Shown here piece after piece: positions 1 to 6,338 of a stretch of 8,165 nucleotides of DNA. Position 1 is the first letter of the stretch; every line of letters starts with the position of its first letter. The stretch spans positions 1 through 8,165 of the forward strand of contig JAIPBB010000246.1 in the NCBI GenBank assembly GCA_021739805.1, read 5' to 3'. This DNA is from Saprospiraceae bacterium. GTDB lineage: Bacteria > Bacteroidota > Bacteroidia > Bacteroidales > JAIPBB01. The translations under genes were made by a program, and so were the position numbers. The notes below the pieces were generated by a model that ran no database searches, was not told the DNA's origin, and saw only the letters and a list, made by a program, of their open reading frames with translations.

Positions 1-92
1 AAGAATTACTTGAATATGGCGTTCCGGGAATTCATTATTTTACTATTGGTATTTCTGATAACATTCGGCAGATTGCGAAGGAAATCTTTTAG
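1..92 (+). CDS. metF: Methylenetetrahydrofolate reductase, C-terminal end (partial)
   Basis: Only the last 29 codons are present, read from base 3 to the TAG at 90-92; the gene starts before the window. The peptide includes EYGVPGIHYFTIGISDNIRQ and ends in IAKEIF. This resembles the extreme C-terminus of bacterial MetF, where a G-(V/A)-P-x-(I/L)-H-(F/Y) strand is followed by a short helix with a S-(D/N)-N-(I/V) segment. MetF is the cytosolic FAD enzyme that reduces 5,10-methylene-THF to 5-methyl-THF for methionine synthesis. The next gene starts 51 bp downstream on the same strand, so shared transcription is possible. The call rests on recognition of one short conserved tail, so the family is likely but not certain. 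Confidence 0.7.
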   Translation, partial: ELLEYGVPGIHYFTIGISDNIRQIAKEIF

Positions 93-143
93 AAAACTTA
101 TTATCTCAATTAATTTTCCTAATATTGTGTTGAAATTAGAATT

Positions 144-875
144 ATGAGCCTTTACAATCAGATATTAGAAAAAAAAGACAAAAAGCAATTTGTTGTTTTA
201 GTTGACCCCGACAAGCCTTCCATCAAGGAAACAGAACTTATTGCTAAATCTGCAGTAGATGCAAATGTTGATTTATTTTTTATAGGTGGCAGTTTGCTAA
301 CCACAAACAATCTGGATTTATGTATTAAGATTTTAAAAGATAACTCTGATATACCTGTTATTCTGTTTCCCGGAAACACTATGCAATTAAGCTCAAAAGC
401 CGATGCAATTCTCTTTCTTTCATTGATTTCAGGGCGAAATCCTGAAATGTTAATCGGAAGACATGTTATTTCTGCACCTTACATTAAATTGGCGAATCTT
501 GAAGTAATTTCAACCGGATATATGCTGATTGATAGTGGAAAACCAACTGCGGTTTCTTATATGAGTAGTTCGGTGCCAATTCCTGCAGATAAAGACGATA
601 TTGCTGCATGTACAGCAATGGCAGGTGAAATGCTCGGAATGAAAGTAATTTACATGGATGCAGGAAGCGGTGCATCAGAACAAATTTCAGATTCTATGAT
701 TTCAATGGTGAAGCAAAGCATAGATATTCCATTGATTATTGGCGGCGGCATTAGAACCCCGGAAATTGCTGTTAAGGCATGTAAAGCCGGAGCCGATATA
801 GTTGTTGTTGGTAATGCCATTGAAAAGGAAAGTAATCTTATTAAAGAAATTTCGATGGCAATTCATGCCATATAG
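144..875 (+). CDS. Geranylgeranylglyceryl phosphate synthase (GGGPS/PcrB family)
   Basis: A complete 243-residue protein of usual length for the family. GGGPS is a cytosolic TIM-barrel prenyltransferase that joins a polyprenyl diphosphate to sn-glycerol 1-phosphate, giving an archaeal-type ether lipid precursor. Visible motifs in order are FVVLVDPDKP (16-25), the first-strand acidic motif; FFIGGSL (45-51); FPGN (75-78); SGRNPE (96-101); YMDAGSGA (169-176); IIGGGIRTPE (197-206); and VVVGNAIE (219-226). The last two are the phosphate-gripping loops typical of this barrel. The length and the LVDPDKP motif fit the group II enzymes of archaea and Bacteroidota better than Bacillus PcrB, although the prenyl chain length cannot be read from sequence. 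ATG at 144 is chosen because the motif-bearing first strand begins about 15 residues later; no Shine-Dalgarno site is evident. The gene follows metF by 51 bp. The physiological role of the product in Bacteroidota is not well established. Confidence 0.92.
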   Translation: MSLYNQILEKKDKKQFVVLVDPDKPSIKETELIAKSAVDANVDLFFIGGSLLTTNNLDLCIKILKDNSDIPVILFPGNTMQLSSKADAILFLSLISGRNPEMLIGRHVISAPYIKLANLEVISTGYMLIDSGKPTAVSYMSSSVPIPADKDDIAACTAMAGEMLGMKVIYMDAGSGASEQISDSMISMVKQSIDIPLIIGGGIRTPEIAVKACKAGADIVVVGNAIEKESNLIKEISMAIHAI

Positions 876-973
876 TGTCTGCTAAAAAACTCCAAATATC
901 AAAAAACAAAAATCAAATAAATCCCAAATTCTAAAAGACAAAATACAAACAAAACCCAAACACAAAATTTAAA
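876..973 (+). other. G-poor A/C-rich leader upstream of the tripeptidyl peptidase gene
   Basis: This 98-bp gap is strongly strand-asymmetric. After the first few bases the + strand contains essentially one G, and short A-rich words such as caaat, caaaa and cccaaa recur irregularly. The transcript leader would be nearly unstructured, which could suit translation initiation in a phylum that depends on A-rich leaders more than on Shine-Dalgarno pairing. I see no TANNTTTG -7 element, no hairpin and no terminator for the upstream gene. It could also be a decayed copy of the A/C-rich dispersed repeats found between Bacteroidota genes. Function is not shown. Confidence 0.4.
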
Positions 974-3109
974 ATGAAAAAACTTAATCTTATATTAATT
1001 TTTGCACTTATCTGTTTAACAACATCATTCGCACAAAAAAAGCTATTGCAAATTGATGATGCGATGAAAAATGCCAGTGTTTATCCTGCTTCAATGAATC
1101 AAATTCAATGGATGGGTGAAACGGATTATTTCACTTTTGTTGAAAAAAACAACTTATATCAACGAAAAGCAAGCCAAAGCTCAGACAAAAAAGTATATAA
1201 ATTAGAAGAAATAAATAAAGCTCTCAATGAGTATGATTTGGAAGCACTTAAACGATTTCCACAAATAAATTGGGTGGAAAACAATGCTTTTCTATTTGAT
1301 TATCAAAACAATATTTTCATCTATAATGTTGATTCAAAGGTTTTAAAAAAAGCAAACAGCTACCCTGAAAAAGCCGAGGGAGTTGAAATTGCTGACCACA
1401 CAAATTTTATTGCTTACACAAAAGAAAACAATTTGTTTATCTCGATTAATGGTGAAGAAATAGCTGTTACTAATGACGAAAACACAGGAATAAAAAACGG
1501 GCAAACCGTTCACCGTTCGGAATTTGGAATTGAAGATGGAATTTTTTGGTCACCATCAGGAAAGCTACTTGCATTTTACCGAAAAGACGAAACTATTGTT
1601 ACTGATTATCCACTGGTTGATATTGAATCCAGAGTTGCCAGTTTAGAAAATACAAAATATCCAATGGCAGGCGAAACAAACGAAGAAGTTACTGTTGGAA
1701 TCTATTATCCTGAAAGCAAGAAAACCATATTTCTAAAAACCGGTGAACCAAAAACTCAGTATTTAACAAATGTTACATGGAGTCCTGATGAGAAACAAAT
1801 TTACATTGCCGTTTTAAATCGCGACCAAAATCACATGAAATTAAACGTTTATGATTCACAAAATGGTGACTTCATTAAAACTCTTTTTGAAGAAAAAAAC
1901 GAAAGATATGTTGAACCCGAACATGGACCGATTTTTCTTCCGGAAAATAATGATAAATTTTTATGGTATAGCGAAAGAGATGGTTGGAATCATCTTTACC
2001 TATACAACACCAAAGGAGAACTAATCAAACAACTTACAAAAGGAAATTGGCTTGTTACTGATTTTTTAGGTTTTGACAAAGGTGATGAAAATGCATATTT
2101 CATGTCAACTATTGCAAGTCCAATTGAAGATCATCTTTGTTCAGTTAATCTGAAAAGTAGTAAAATAAATAAAATAACAAGCAAAACAGGTACTCATAAT
2201 ATCTTGCTGAGTGTTGACAAAAAATATGCAATTGATATTTACAGTAGTACAACAGTCGCAAGAGAATATTTGCTTTTAGACAATAAAGGAAAAGTTATAC
2301 AAACACTTCAGGAAAATGTTGACCCATTAAAGGATTACAATTTGGGGAAAACAGAAATTTTCACAATTAAAGCAGAAGATGGAACCGAGCTTTATTGTCG
2401 AATGATAAAACCAATGAATTTTGATGCGAAGAAAAAATATCCCGTTTTGGTTTATGTTTATGGCGGACCACATGCACAAATGATTACCGATTCGTGGCTT
2501 GGTGGTGCAGGACTTTGGCTAAATTATATGGCTCAACAGGGTTATTTAATCTGGACTTTGGACAATCGTGGCTCAGCTAACCGTGGTTTTGAGTTTGAAA
2601 GTTGTATTCACAGAAATTTAGGAACTTTGGAAGTTGAAGACCAAATGGCTGGAGTTGAATATTTAAAAACACTTCCTTATGTTGATGCTAAAAGAATTGG
2701 TGTTGACGGTTGGAGTTATGGCGGTTTTATGACAATTTCATTAATGCTGAAAAATCCGGGAGTTTTTAAAGTCGGTTGTGCCGGTGGTCCTGTGATTGAT
2801 TGGAAATGGTATGAAATTATGTATGGCGAAAGATATATGGACACCCCACAGGACAATCCTGATGGATATAAAAATGCTTCTCTTTTAAACTATGTTGACA
2901 AACTCGACGGACGTCTTTTATTAATTCACGGAACTATGGATCCGACTGTGGTTTGGCAAAATAGCCTTGCATTCATAAAAAAATGTGTTGATGAAGAAAA
3001 ATTAGTTGATTATTTTGTTTATCCCGGACACGAACATAATGTAAGGGGAATGGACAGAGTCCATCTTTGGAGAAAAATTGAGCAGTATTTTGATGATAAT
3101 TTGAAGTAG
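974..3109 (+). CDS. ptpA: Exported prolyl tripeptidyl peptidase (S9B/DPP-IV family serine peptidase)
   Basis: A 711-residue peptidase, full length for the family, that should remove Xaa-Xaa-Pro tripeptides from peptide N-termini outside the inner membrane. A Lys-Lys then hydrophobic signal peptide ends at about residue 20 (SFA-Q). Residues of roughly 35-440 form the DPP-IV-type beta-propeller, and about 450-711 the alpha/beta hydrolase domain. The catalytic triad is Ser581 (GWSYGGF), Asp656 (HGTMDP) and His688 (GHEHNV). The oxyanion strand is VYVYGGP, with Tyr496. Glu183 (SEFGI) and Glu614 (YEIMYGERY) are the pair that anchors the substrate amino group. Porphyromonas gingivalis PtpA has Glu205, Ser603, Glu636, Asp678 and His710 from memory. 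Every position here is offset by exactly 22, so spacing is identical. The EFGI motif also separates it from classical DPP-IV, which has an E-E pair there. The gene stands alone on its strand, with the convergent ATPase stop 2 bp away. Decayed copies of its 3' end occur at 4330-4418 and 6263-6315. Confidence 0.93.
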   Translation: MKKLNLILIFALICLTTSFAQKKLLQIDDAMKNASVYPASMNQIQWMGETDYFTFVEKNNLYQRKASQSSDKKVYKLEEINKALNEYDLEALKRFPQINWVENNAFLFDYQNNIFIYNVDSKVLKKANSYPEKAEGVEIADHTNFIAYTKENNLFISINGEEIAVTNDENTGIKNGQTVHRSEFGIEDGIFWSPSGKLLAFYRKDETIVTDYPLVDIESRVASLENTKYPMAGETNEEVTVGIYYPESKKTIFLKTGEPKTQYLTNVTWSPDEKQIYIAVLNRDQNHMKLNVYDSQNGDFIKTLFEEKNERYVEPEHGPIFLPENNDKFLWYSERDGWNHLYLYNTKGELIKQLTKGNWLVTDFLGFDKGDENAYFMSTIASPIEDHLCSVNLKSSKINKITSKTGTHNILLSVDKKYAIDIYSSTTVAREYLLLDNKGKVIQTLQENVDPLKDYNLGKTEIFTIKAEDGTELYCRMIKPMNFDAKKKYPVLVYVYGGPHAQMITDSWLGGAGLWLNYMAQQGYLIWTLDNRGSANRGFEFESCIHRNLGTLEVEDQMAGVEYLKTLPYVDAKRIGVDGWSYGGFMTISLMLKNPGVFKVGCAGGPVIDWKWYEIMYGERYMDTPQDNPDGYKNASLLNYVDKLDGRLLLIHGTMDPTVVWQNSLAFIKKCVDEEKLVDYFVYPGHEHNVRGMDRVHLWRKIEQYFDDNLK

Positions 3110-3111
3110 GA

Positions 3112-4245
3112 TTAAATATTAATACCTTCAAGCCACCTTTGAAATAAGACATCATATACGCTATAAAATAATTTTCCACTTTCATCATATTGCTGATAGA
3201 TTAGCTCTTTTGTTTGCAAAGCTTCCACTGATCTTAATACCGTAGCAGAGCCTCCCAAACCATACTTTAGAATAAAATCTTTTGAAGTAATTGAAGTAAC
3301 ATTCCCTTCTGTAGCAATAGCTTTAAGTAAAATCCATTGTGGCTTAGTTAACATATCACGGTAAGTGAAAAATACATATTCTTGCTCTTTGATTAATTTT
3401 ATAGCTTCATTCTGCCAAATGCTGCTTGTTACCTTACTCTTTGAATTTATATAAACTCTGTTACATAACAATTGAACATAATATGTGTGTAGATTCGTCC
3501 AATTTAGTATTTCTGATGCAACTTTTTCATCGATTTTCTTTTTATTAGAAGAGAATTTTTCAATAATAAATTCTTGATATTTATCGAACTGAATTTTATC
3601 AAGACTTAAAAACAACGTACTTCTATAAAAAGGTTTTGAAGGATTGGAGAACAAATCACTCATAATATGTTGCTGACTTCCTGAAAAAACAAATACAACA
3701 TTTTGTAATTTTTGAATTATTGTTCGCAAGAAAACATCACAATTTTTTTCAGGATAATCAATAATCCTTTGAAATTCATCAATGGAAATTAAAACAGGCT
3801 TTTTTTGATTATCAAGAAAATTCAACAATCCTTCAATTTGATTTTTGCTTTCATTAATATCAATATTAAACGAAACATTAGGTTGCCCGGATAATGGGTC
3901 AAAGGATAAAACTGGTCTTAATGATTTAATAAAAGTCCAGATTTTACTTCCCACACTAGATTTTTCTGGGACTGAGCGAATAATTGAAGTTGCCAAATAA
4001 TTTAAAAAATCATTTACATTCTCAGTTGGTAAGATGTCTAAATAAATGCAAATCCACTCATCTGAAATACTGTTTTGCAAATGTTTAATCAAACTTGTCT
4101 TGCCTATTCTTCTAATTGCCGTTAATGTTGTTGATTGCTTACCTTGAATATTACTAAGAAGGGTTTGCGTTTCATTTTCCCTATCGCAAAAATAATCAGG
4201 CCCAAAATAACCGGTCGTTGGAAATGGTGTTGATGGCTTTTTCAT
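3112..4245 (-). CDS. Archaeal-type P-loop ATPase with C-terminal winged helix
   Basis: A 377-residue protein of the archaeal ATPase type (AAA/STAND-related, PF01637-like). It opens with GYFGPDYFCDRENE (12-25), the G-x-x-x-x-x-R-x-x-E entry motif of this family. Next comes a Walker A loop, AIRRIGKTS (43-51), in which the usual first Gly is Ala. Walker B is PVLISIDEF (150-158), and a sensor-1 strand lies at VVFVFSGSQQ (183-192). The C-terminal 80 residues look like a winged helix and end in VYDVLFQRWL, the usual closing helix. There is no signal peptide, so it is cytosolic. Proteins of this kind are common, often multicopy accessory genes in Bacteroidota; their partners are mostly unknown. It is convergent with the peptidase gene and ends 2 bp from it. 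A ttacaaattg repeat begins about 30 bp upstream of its ATG. Family is confident; function is not known. Confidence 0.85.
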   Translation of the reverse strand: MKKPSTPFPTTGYFGPDYFCDRENETQTLLSNIQGKQSTTLTAIRRIGKTSLIKHLQNSISDEWICIYLDILPTENVNDFLNYLATSIIRSVPEKSSVGSKIWTFIKSLRPVLSFDPLSGQPNVSFNIDINESKNQIEGLLNFLDNQKKPVLISIDEFQRIIDYPEKNCDVFLRTIIQKLQNVVFVFSGSQQHIMSDLFSNPSKPFYRSTLFLSLDKIQFDKYQEFIIEKFSSNKKKIDEKVASEILNWTNLHTYYVQLLCNRVYINSKSKVTSSIWQNEAIKLIKEQEYVFFTYRDMLTKPQWILLKAIATEGNVTSITSKDFILKYGLGGSATVLRSVEALQTKELIYQQYDESGKLFYSVYDVLFQRWLEGINI

Positions 4246-4277
4246 CTCTTAAACTTTTAATAAACATTATTGAAACG

Positions 4278-4309
4278 CAAGTTACAAATTGTAAGTTACA
4301 AATTGTAAC
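4278..4309. repeat. Tandem 14-bp repeat with overlapping gttacaaattgtaac palindromes
   Basis: Two 14-bp units, caagttacaaattg (4278-4291) and taagttacaaattg (4292-4305), are followed by taac. The second unit completes a perfect 7+1+7 inverted repeat, gttacaaattgtaac (4295-4309). The first (4281-4295) is identical except at its last base. The array ends about 32 bp upstream of the ATPase start, so it lies in the 5' leader or promoter zone of that gene. A matching copy with the same flanks (aacgcaag before, cataat after) sits just upstream of the gene at 4609-5370. Confidence 0.7.
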
Positions 4310-4329
4310 ATAATATTAATTTTTTTAGT

Positions 4330-4418
4330 GTTTATTTAGCACCTAATCAATGTAAAAGGAATTAACAGAGTAAATATATGAAAAAATAAAGCAGATTTTT
4401 GATGATAATTTGATTAGG
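4330..4418 (+). pseudogene. Decayed duplicate of the 3' end of the tripeptidyl peptidase gene
   Basis: This stretch aligns end to end with 3017-3110, the last codons of the peptidase gene. My hand alignment gives about three quarters identity, with only a few short gaps. Shared blocks in order are gtttat, cac, aatgtaa, ggaat, acagagt, aaaaa, gcag, the 17-mer ttttgatgataatttga, and tagg. Read in the matching frame it gives NVKGINRVN, then a 2-base deletion, then KIKQIFDDNL. The intact gene reads NVRGMDRVH and KIEQYFDDNL at the same places. The stop is lost and the frame is broken, so it is not expressed as a peptidase. It may be a displaced original 3' end left after an insertion, or the last trace of a tandem paralogue. 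Confidence 0.62.
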
Positions 4419-4450
4419 TTTTATGATTTTTTATTAAAATATTGATTAAT

Positions 4451-4504
4451 GATTAACGATTTTAGAAGTTTTGATGATACTTCTGAAATCAAAAATCGTT
4501 AATC
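4451..4504. repeat. Dispersed palindromic repeat, copy 1
   Basis: The left arm gattaacgatt (from 4451) pairs with the right arm aatcgttaatc, which ends at 4504. An inner pair of agaag and cttct closes around a loop containing ttttgatgata. The right arm is longer and carries aaatcaaaaatcgttaatc, which also occurs exactly at 6387-6405. The hairpin is imperfect because the left arm lacks part of the gattt segment. It begins 32 bp after the decayed peptidase end, a spacing similar to that of copy 2. I see no transposase for it here. Confidence 0.72.
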
Positions 4505-4505
4505 C

Positions 4506-4521
4506 CGACCGGCAGGCAGGC
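4506..4521. repeat. 16-bp GC-rich insert nested in the palindromic repeat flank
   Basis: The sequence cgaccggcaggcaggc has 13 of 16 G or C in otherwise very AT-rich DNA, and contains two ggcag units. Copy 1 of the palindromic repeat ends aatcc and resumes ttgttc after this block. Copy 2 runs directly from aatcc to ttgttc (6402-6412). The block is therefore a precise insertion in copy 1 or a deletion in copy 2. I recall similar ccggcaggcagg words dispersed in other Bacteroidota genomes but cannot confirm that here. Confidence 0.6.
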
Positions 4522-4551
4522 TTGTTCTTAAATTATATTTAGTTCCATCCT

Positions 4552-4593
4552 CAGCTTACAAATTGCAGCTTACAAATTGCAACTTGCAAAATG
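4552..4593. repeat. Three tandem 14-bp units of the ttacaaattg family
   Basis: The units are cagcttacaaattg (4552-4565), an identical unit (4566-4579), and the diverged caacttgcaaaatg (4580-4593). This is the same 14-bp period and core as at 4278-4309, with a cagc start in place of caag. The array ends 15 bp from the stop codon of the DUF481-like gene, on its downstream side. Confidence 0.7.
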
Positions 4594-4608
4594 TAATATA
4601 AAATAACA

Positions 4609-5370
4609 TTATAATCTCATCCCCACACCAAAGCTTATTTGAGATGTAAATTGCTTTGTATCTGTTGGTGTTATGCTATCGTAATAATATGTAAATAATG
4701 AGAAAATACTTATTTTTTCAAATACCTTTAAGTCTAATTTGAATTGTTCGAGTAATGTATAATTATTAAAATCAGTATAAAGTGGCTGAAAATAAGTTGT
4801 ATTGATTATTTCCATTTTACTTTTTAGAATGCTTGCAGAAATTGATAAGTACGAACTGTTTCTGTGGTTATAATAGCTGTCATTTAATGTATCACTACTT
4901 TCAATTTCGTACATATATGAATTTCCAATATAAAGTCTTATATTATGGTTTAAAATCAATTTAAGTCTTAAACCACCTCCAAATAAACTCCTACTGTTCA
5001 CATCTAACAATGAATTATTTTGCTGTTGGATAAATGTTTCTATTAGAAAAGAATTTGTTATTTGATAATTATATCGAATGTGTAGAAGCCAGTTATTAAT
5101 GAAATCCTGATCATTAGATCTGATTAAACTATAGTCGAAAAGAAAGAAATATATATTTTGAAGATCTTTTGATTTTAGTTGTGAAGACAAATTGTTTTTT
5201 ATTTGAAAAATATAATCTCCATTATTATTGTTATAGCTCGAAGAAAGGTCTTCTCTTAAAACAAACCTTAATGAGTCTGACTGCATTCTTTTCGACTCAA
5301 TATTTATAGTTTGTGCATTACCAAATCCAAATAAAAAAAATAAGAATATTGTAAGAGTTAAATTTTTCAT
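4609..5370 (-). CDS. DUF481-like outer-membrane beta-barrel protein
   Basis: A 253-residue exported protein. The start is the ATG at 5368-5370, because it begins a good signal peptide (MKNLTLTIF, a hydrophobic core, GNAQ at 17-20). An in-frame ATG at 5409 exists, but the 13 codons it adds are read from the ttacaaattg repeat and would spoil the signal peptide. The mature part alternates polar and hydrophobic residues in short strands, as expected for a small beta-barrel. Segment 93-135 (NWLLHIRYNYQIT, then a Glu-Thr-Phe strand, a SRSLFGGGLRLK turn) resembles the core of DUF481 (YdiY-like) proteins in Bacteroidota. The C-terminus FGVGMRL is barrel-like, though it does not end in Phe. It lies 133 bp downstream of another secreted-protein gene on the same strand and may be cotranscribed with it. 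Ligand and role are unknown. Confidence 0.72.
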   Translation of the reverse strand: MKNLTLTIFLFFLFGFGNAQTINIESKRMQSDSLRFVLREDLSSSYNNNNGDYIFQIKNNLSSQLKSKDLQNIYFFLFDYSLIRSNDQDFINNWLLHIRYNYQITNSFLIETFIQQQNNSLLDVNSRSLFGGGLRLKLILNHNIRLYIGNSYMYEIESSDTLNDSYYNHRNSSYLSISASILKSKMEIINTTYFQPLYTDFNNYTLLEQFKLDLKVFEKISIFSLFTYYYDSITPTDTKQFTSQISFGVGMRL

Positions 5371-5389
5371 ATTAGTTATTTGCAAAACG

Positions 5390-5407
5390 CAAGTTACAAA
5401 TTGTAAC
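5390..5407. repeat. Single ttacaaattg repeat unit with perfect palindrome
   Basis: The unit caagttacaaattg begins at 5390, and gttacaaattgtaac (5393-5407) is a perfect 7+1+7 inverted repeat. It begins about 20 bp upstream of the chosen start of the DUF481-like gene. Its flanks, aacgcaag and cataat followed by a T-rich run, match the copy upstream of the ATPase gene, so the two leaders share a common origin over roughly 40 bp. Confidence 0.68.
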
Positions 5408-5463
5408 ATAATTTTATTTTTTTTATTCTGCTAATTTTGTTGATTTTTACCATCTCGACAGCA

Positions 5464-5503
5464 ATTAATGATTTTTGATTTATAATGTTACTTCCGAAAT
5501 CAC
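5464..5503. repeat. Degenerate copy of the palindromic repeat
   Basis: The left part attaatgatttttgattt resembles the gattaacgatttttgattt arm. The right part tacttccgaaatca matches tacttctgaaatca at 4478-4491, with one mismatch. The distal aaaatcgttaatc arm is missing; the element breaks off exactly where the stop codon of the next gene (5504-5506 on the opposite strand) begins. It is a truncated relative of the copies at 4451 and 6339. Confidence 0.5.
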
Positions 5504-6175
5504 TTATAATGGGGAAATCTGTTCCAGCTCTAATATTAATGAAGGCCCTTCTAAATTTTCTTCATCAGCATAAATGTATCCTATTTCCAAAAATACACGA
5601 TCTAATTCAAAGTTCCAATTTGGTTTTGTTTTAGATATGGAACGTTGAAGCTTGTACAATTCTTTAGGTTTCATTTTGTGAATAGAATCAGTATCTTCTG
5701 ATTGATCGATTATTTTAGCCAAAAGTTTTAATACTTCTTTCTTTTTTGGTTTTATTCCTTCTGTTTTTTGAAGTGTAATATGACCGTCTATACTTCTAGT
5801 AGGACTAAGTGTTTCTGTTTGAGAATAGACCAATTCCAAAGGTGGGGAAATTTCATTTCTAACAATAACCTTATATTGTTTTTTAACTGTTACTTCTATT
5901 GTATCTGAGCCGGTGTAAGTAAAACCTGAATTAAAAAGTTTATAAACTCCTGTTGAACGCAATATAGCAGTATCTTCAATATCATACAAATTATGATGCA
6001 TATCTTCACTCAAATCAATTATCGGGACTGAACTAAAATCTACATTACGAATCAGATACACTCTAATATTCGGGAATATAAATTCTCCATCCAAATAATG
6101 CAAAGTGGACTTTTTTTCCTGAGCCATTAAGCCAATGCTTGATAATATTAGTAGAAATGTTAAGAATTTTTTCAT
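5504..6175 (-). CDS. Secreted protein of unknown function
   Basis: A 223-residue protein that I do not recognise. It begins with a clear signal peptide (MKKFLTFLLILSSIG, cleavage likely after LMA before Gln19). The mature N-terminal half contains mixed hydrophobic strands (FPNIRVYLIRNVD, TGVYKLFNSGFTYTG, DTIEVTVKKQYKVIVRNE), consistent with a beta-rich fold. A Lys/Glu-rich helical stretch follows at about 138-172 (KPKKKEVLKLLAKI, KPKELYKLQRSI). The end again looks strand-rich (FLEIGYIYADEE, SLILELEQISPL). There is no lipobox Cys, no membrane segment beyond the signal and no C-terminal sorting domain, so a periplasmic location is most likely. It lies upstream of the DUF481-like gene on the same strand, and the two may act together at the envelope. 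No promoter is clear in the repeat-filled region upstream. Confidence 0.7.
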   Translation of the reverse strand: MKKFLTFLLILSSIGLMAQEKKSTLHYLDGEFIFPNIRVYLIRNVDFSSVPIIDLSEDMHHNLYDIEDTAILRSTGVYKLFNSGFTYTGSDTIEVTVKKQYKVIVRNEISPPLELVYSQTETLSPTRSIDGHITLQKTEGIKPKKKEVLKLLAKIIDQSEDTDSIHKMKPKELYKLQRSISKTKPNWNFELDRVFLEIGYIYADEENLEGPSLILELEQISPL

Positions 6176-6262
6176 AAGCCAAAAGTAGTATTTAATTTTA
6201 ATTTCGGTTTTTGTTCTTATGCAAATAAAATCCTACTAACTACAAGCTGGATTAGTGTGGTA

Positions 6263-6315
6263 GTTAGCATTCTTGAAAAAAGATTGAAACGTTTTTTGAT
6301 GATTATTTGAAGTGG
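6263..6315 (+). pseudogene. Second, shorter relic of the peptidase gene 3' end
   Basis: The last 40 bp align with the terminal codons of the peptidase gene, sharing attga, ttttgatgat, atttgaagt and gg. In one frame the peptide is KKIETFFDDYLKW. The intact C-terminus is RKIEQYFDDNLK followed by the stop, and here that stop codon TAG has become TGG. Upstream, gttagcattctt may match gtccatcttt with a 2-base length change. Alone this would be weak. It is supported by the better copy at 4330-4418 and by the same kind of palindromic repeat following about 25 bp later. Confidence 0.5.
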
Positions 6316-6338
6316 AAACCTTTTGAATAATGAATATC

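Noticed and set aside
118..128. taatattg as a Bacteroidota -7 element (TANNTTTG) for the GGGP synthase gene.
   Set aside because: One core mismatch and no TTTG-type element at the expected distance upstream; cotranscription with metF is equally likely.
2973..3188. A - strand open frame overlapping the ends of the peptidase and ATPase genes.
   Set aside because: It is antisense to strongly supported coding sequence on both sides and has no recognisable domain.
5371..5409. Upstream ATG at 5409 extending the DUF481-like protein by 13 residues.
   Set aside because: The extension is encoded by the ttacaaattg repeat and would place a Cys-containing stretch ahead of an otherwise ideal signal peptide; the start at 5370 is better.
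5428..5470. A possible further relic of the peptidase 3' region before the degenerate palindrome (gttgattttta, then atctcgaca, then aatg).
   Set aside because: It would fit the relic-plus-palindrome pattern, but the alignment needs a gap of several bases and the matched words are short and AT-rich, so chance is not excluded.
6236..6267. Small inverted repeat ctaactac / gtagttag upstream of the secreted-protein gene.
   Set aside because: The 8-bp arms with a 16-bp loop are within chance for this composition, and there is no T-tract or conserved partner copy.
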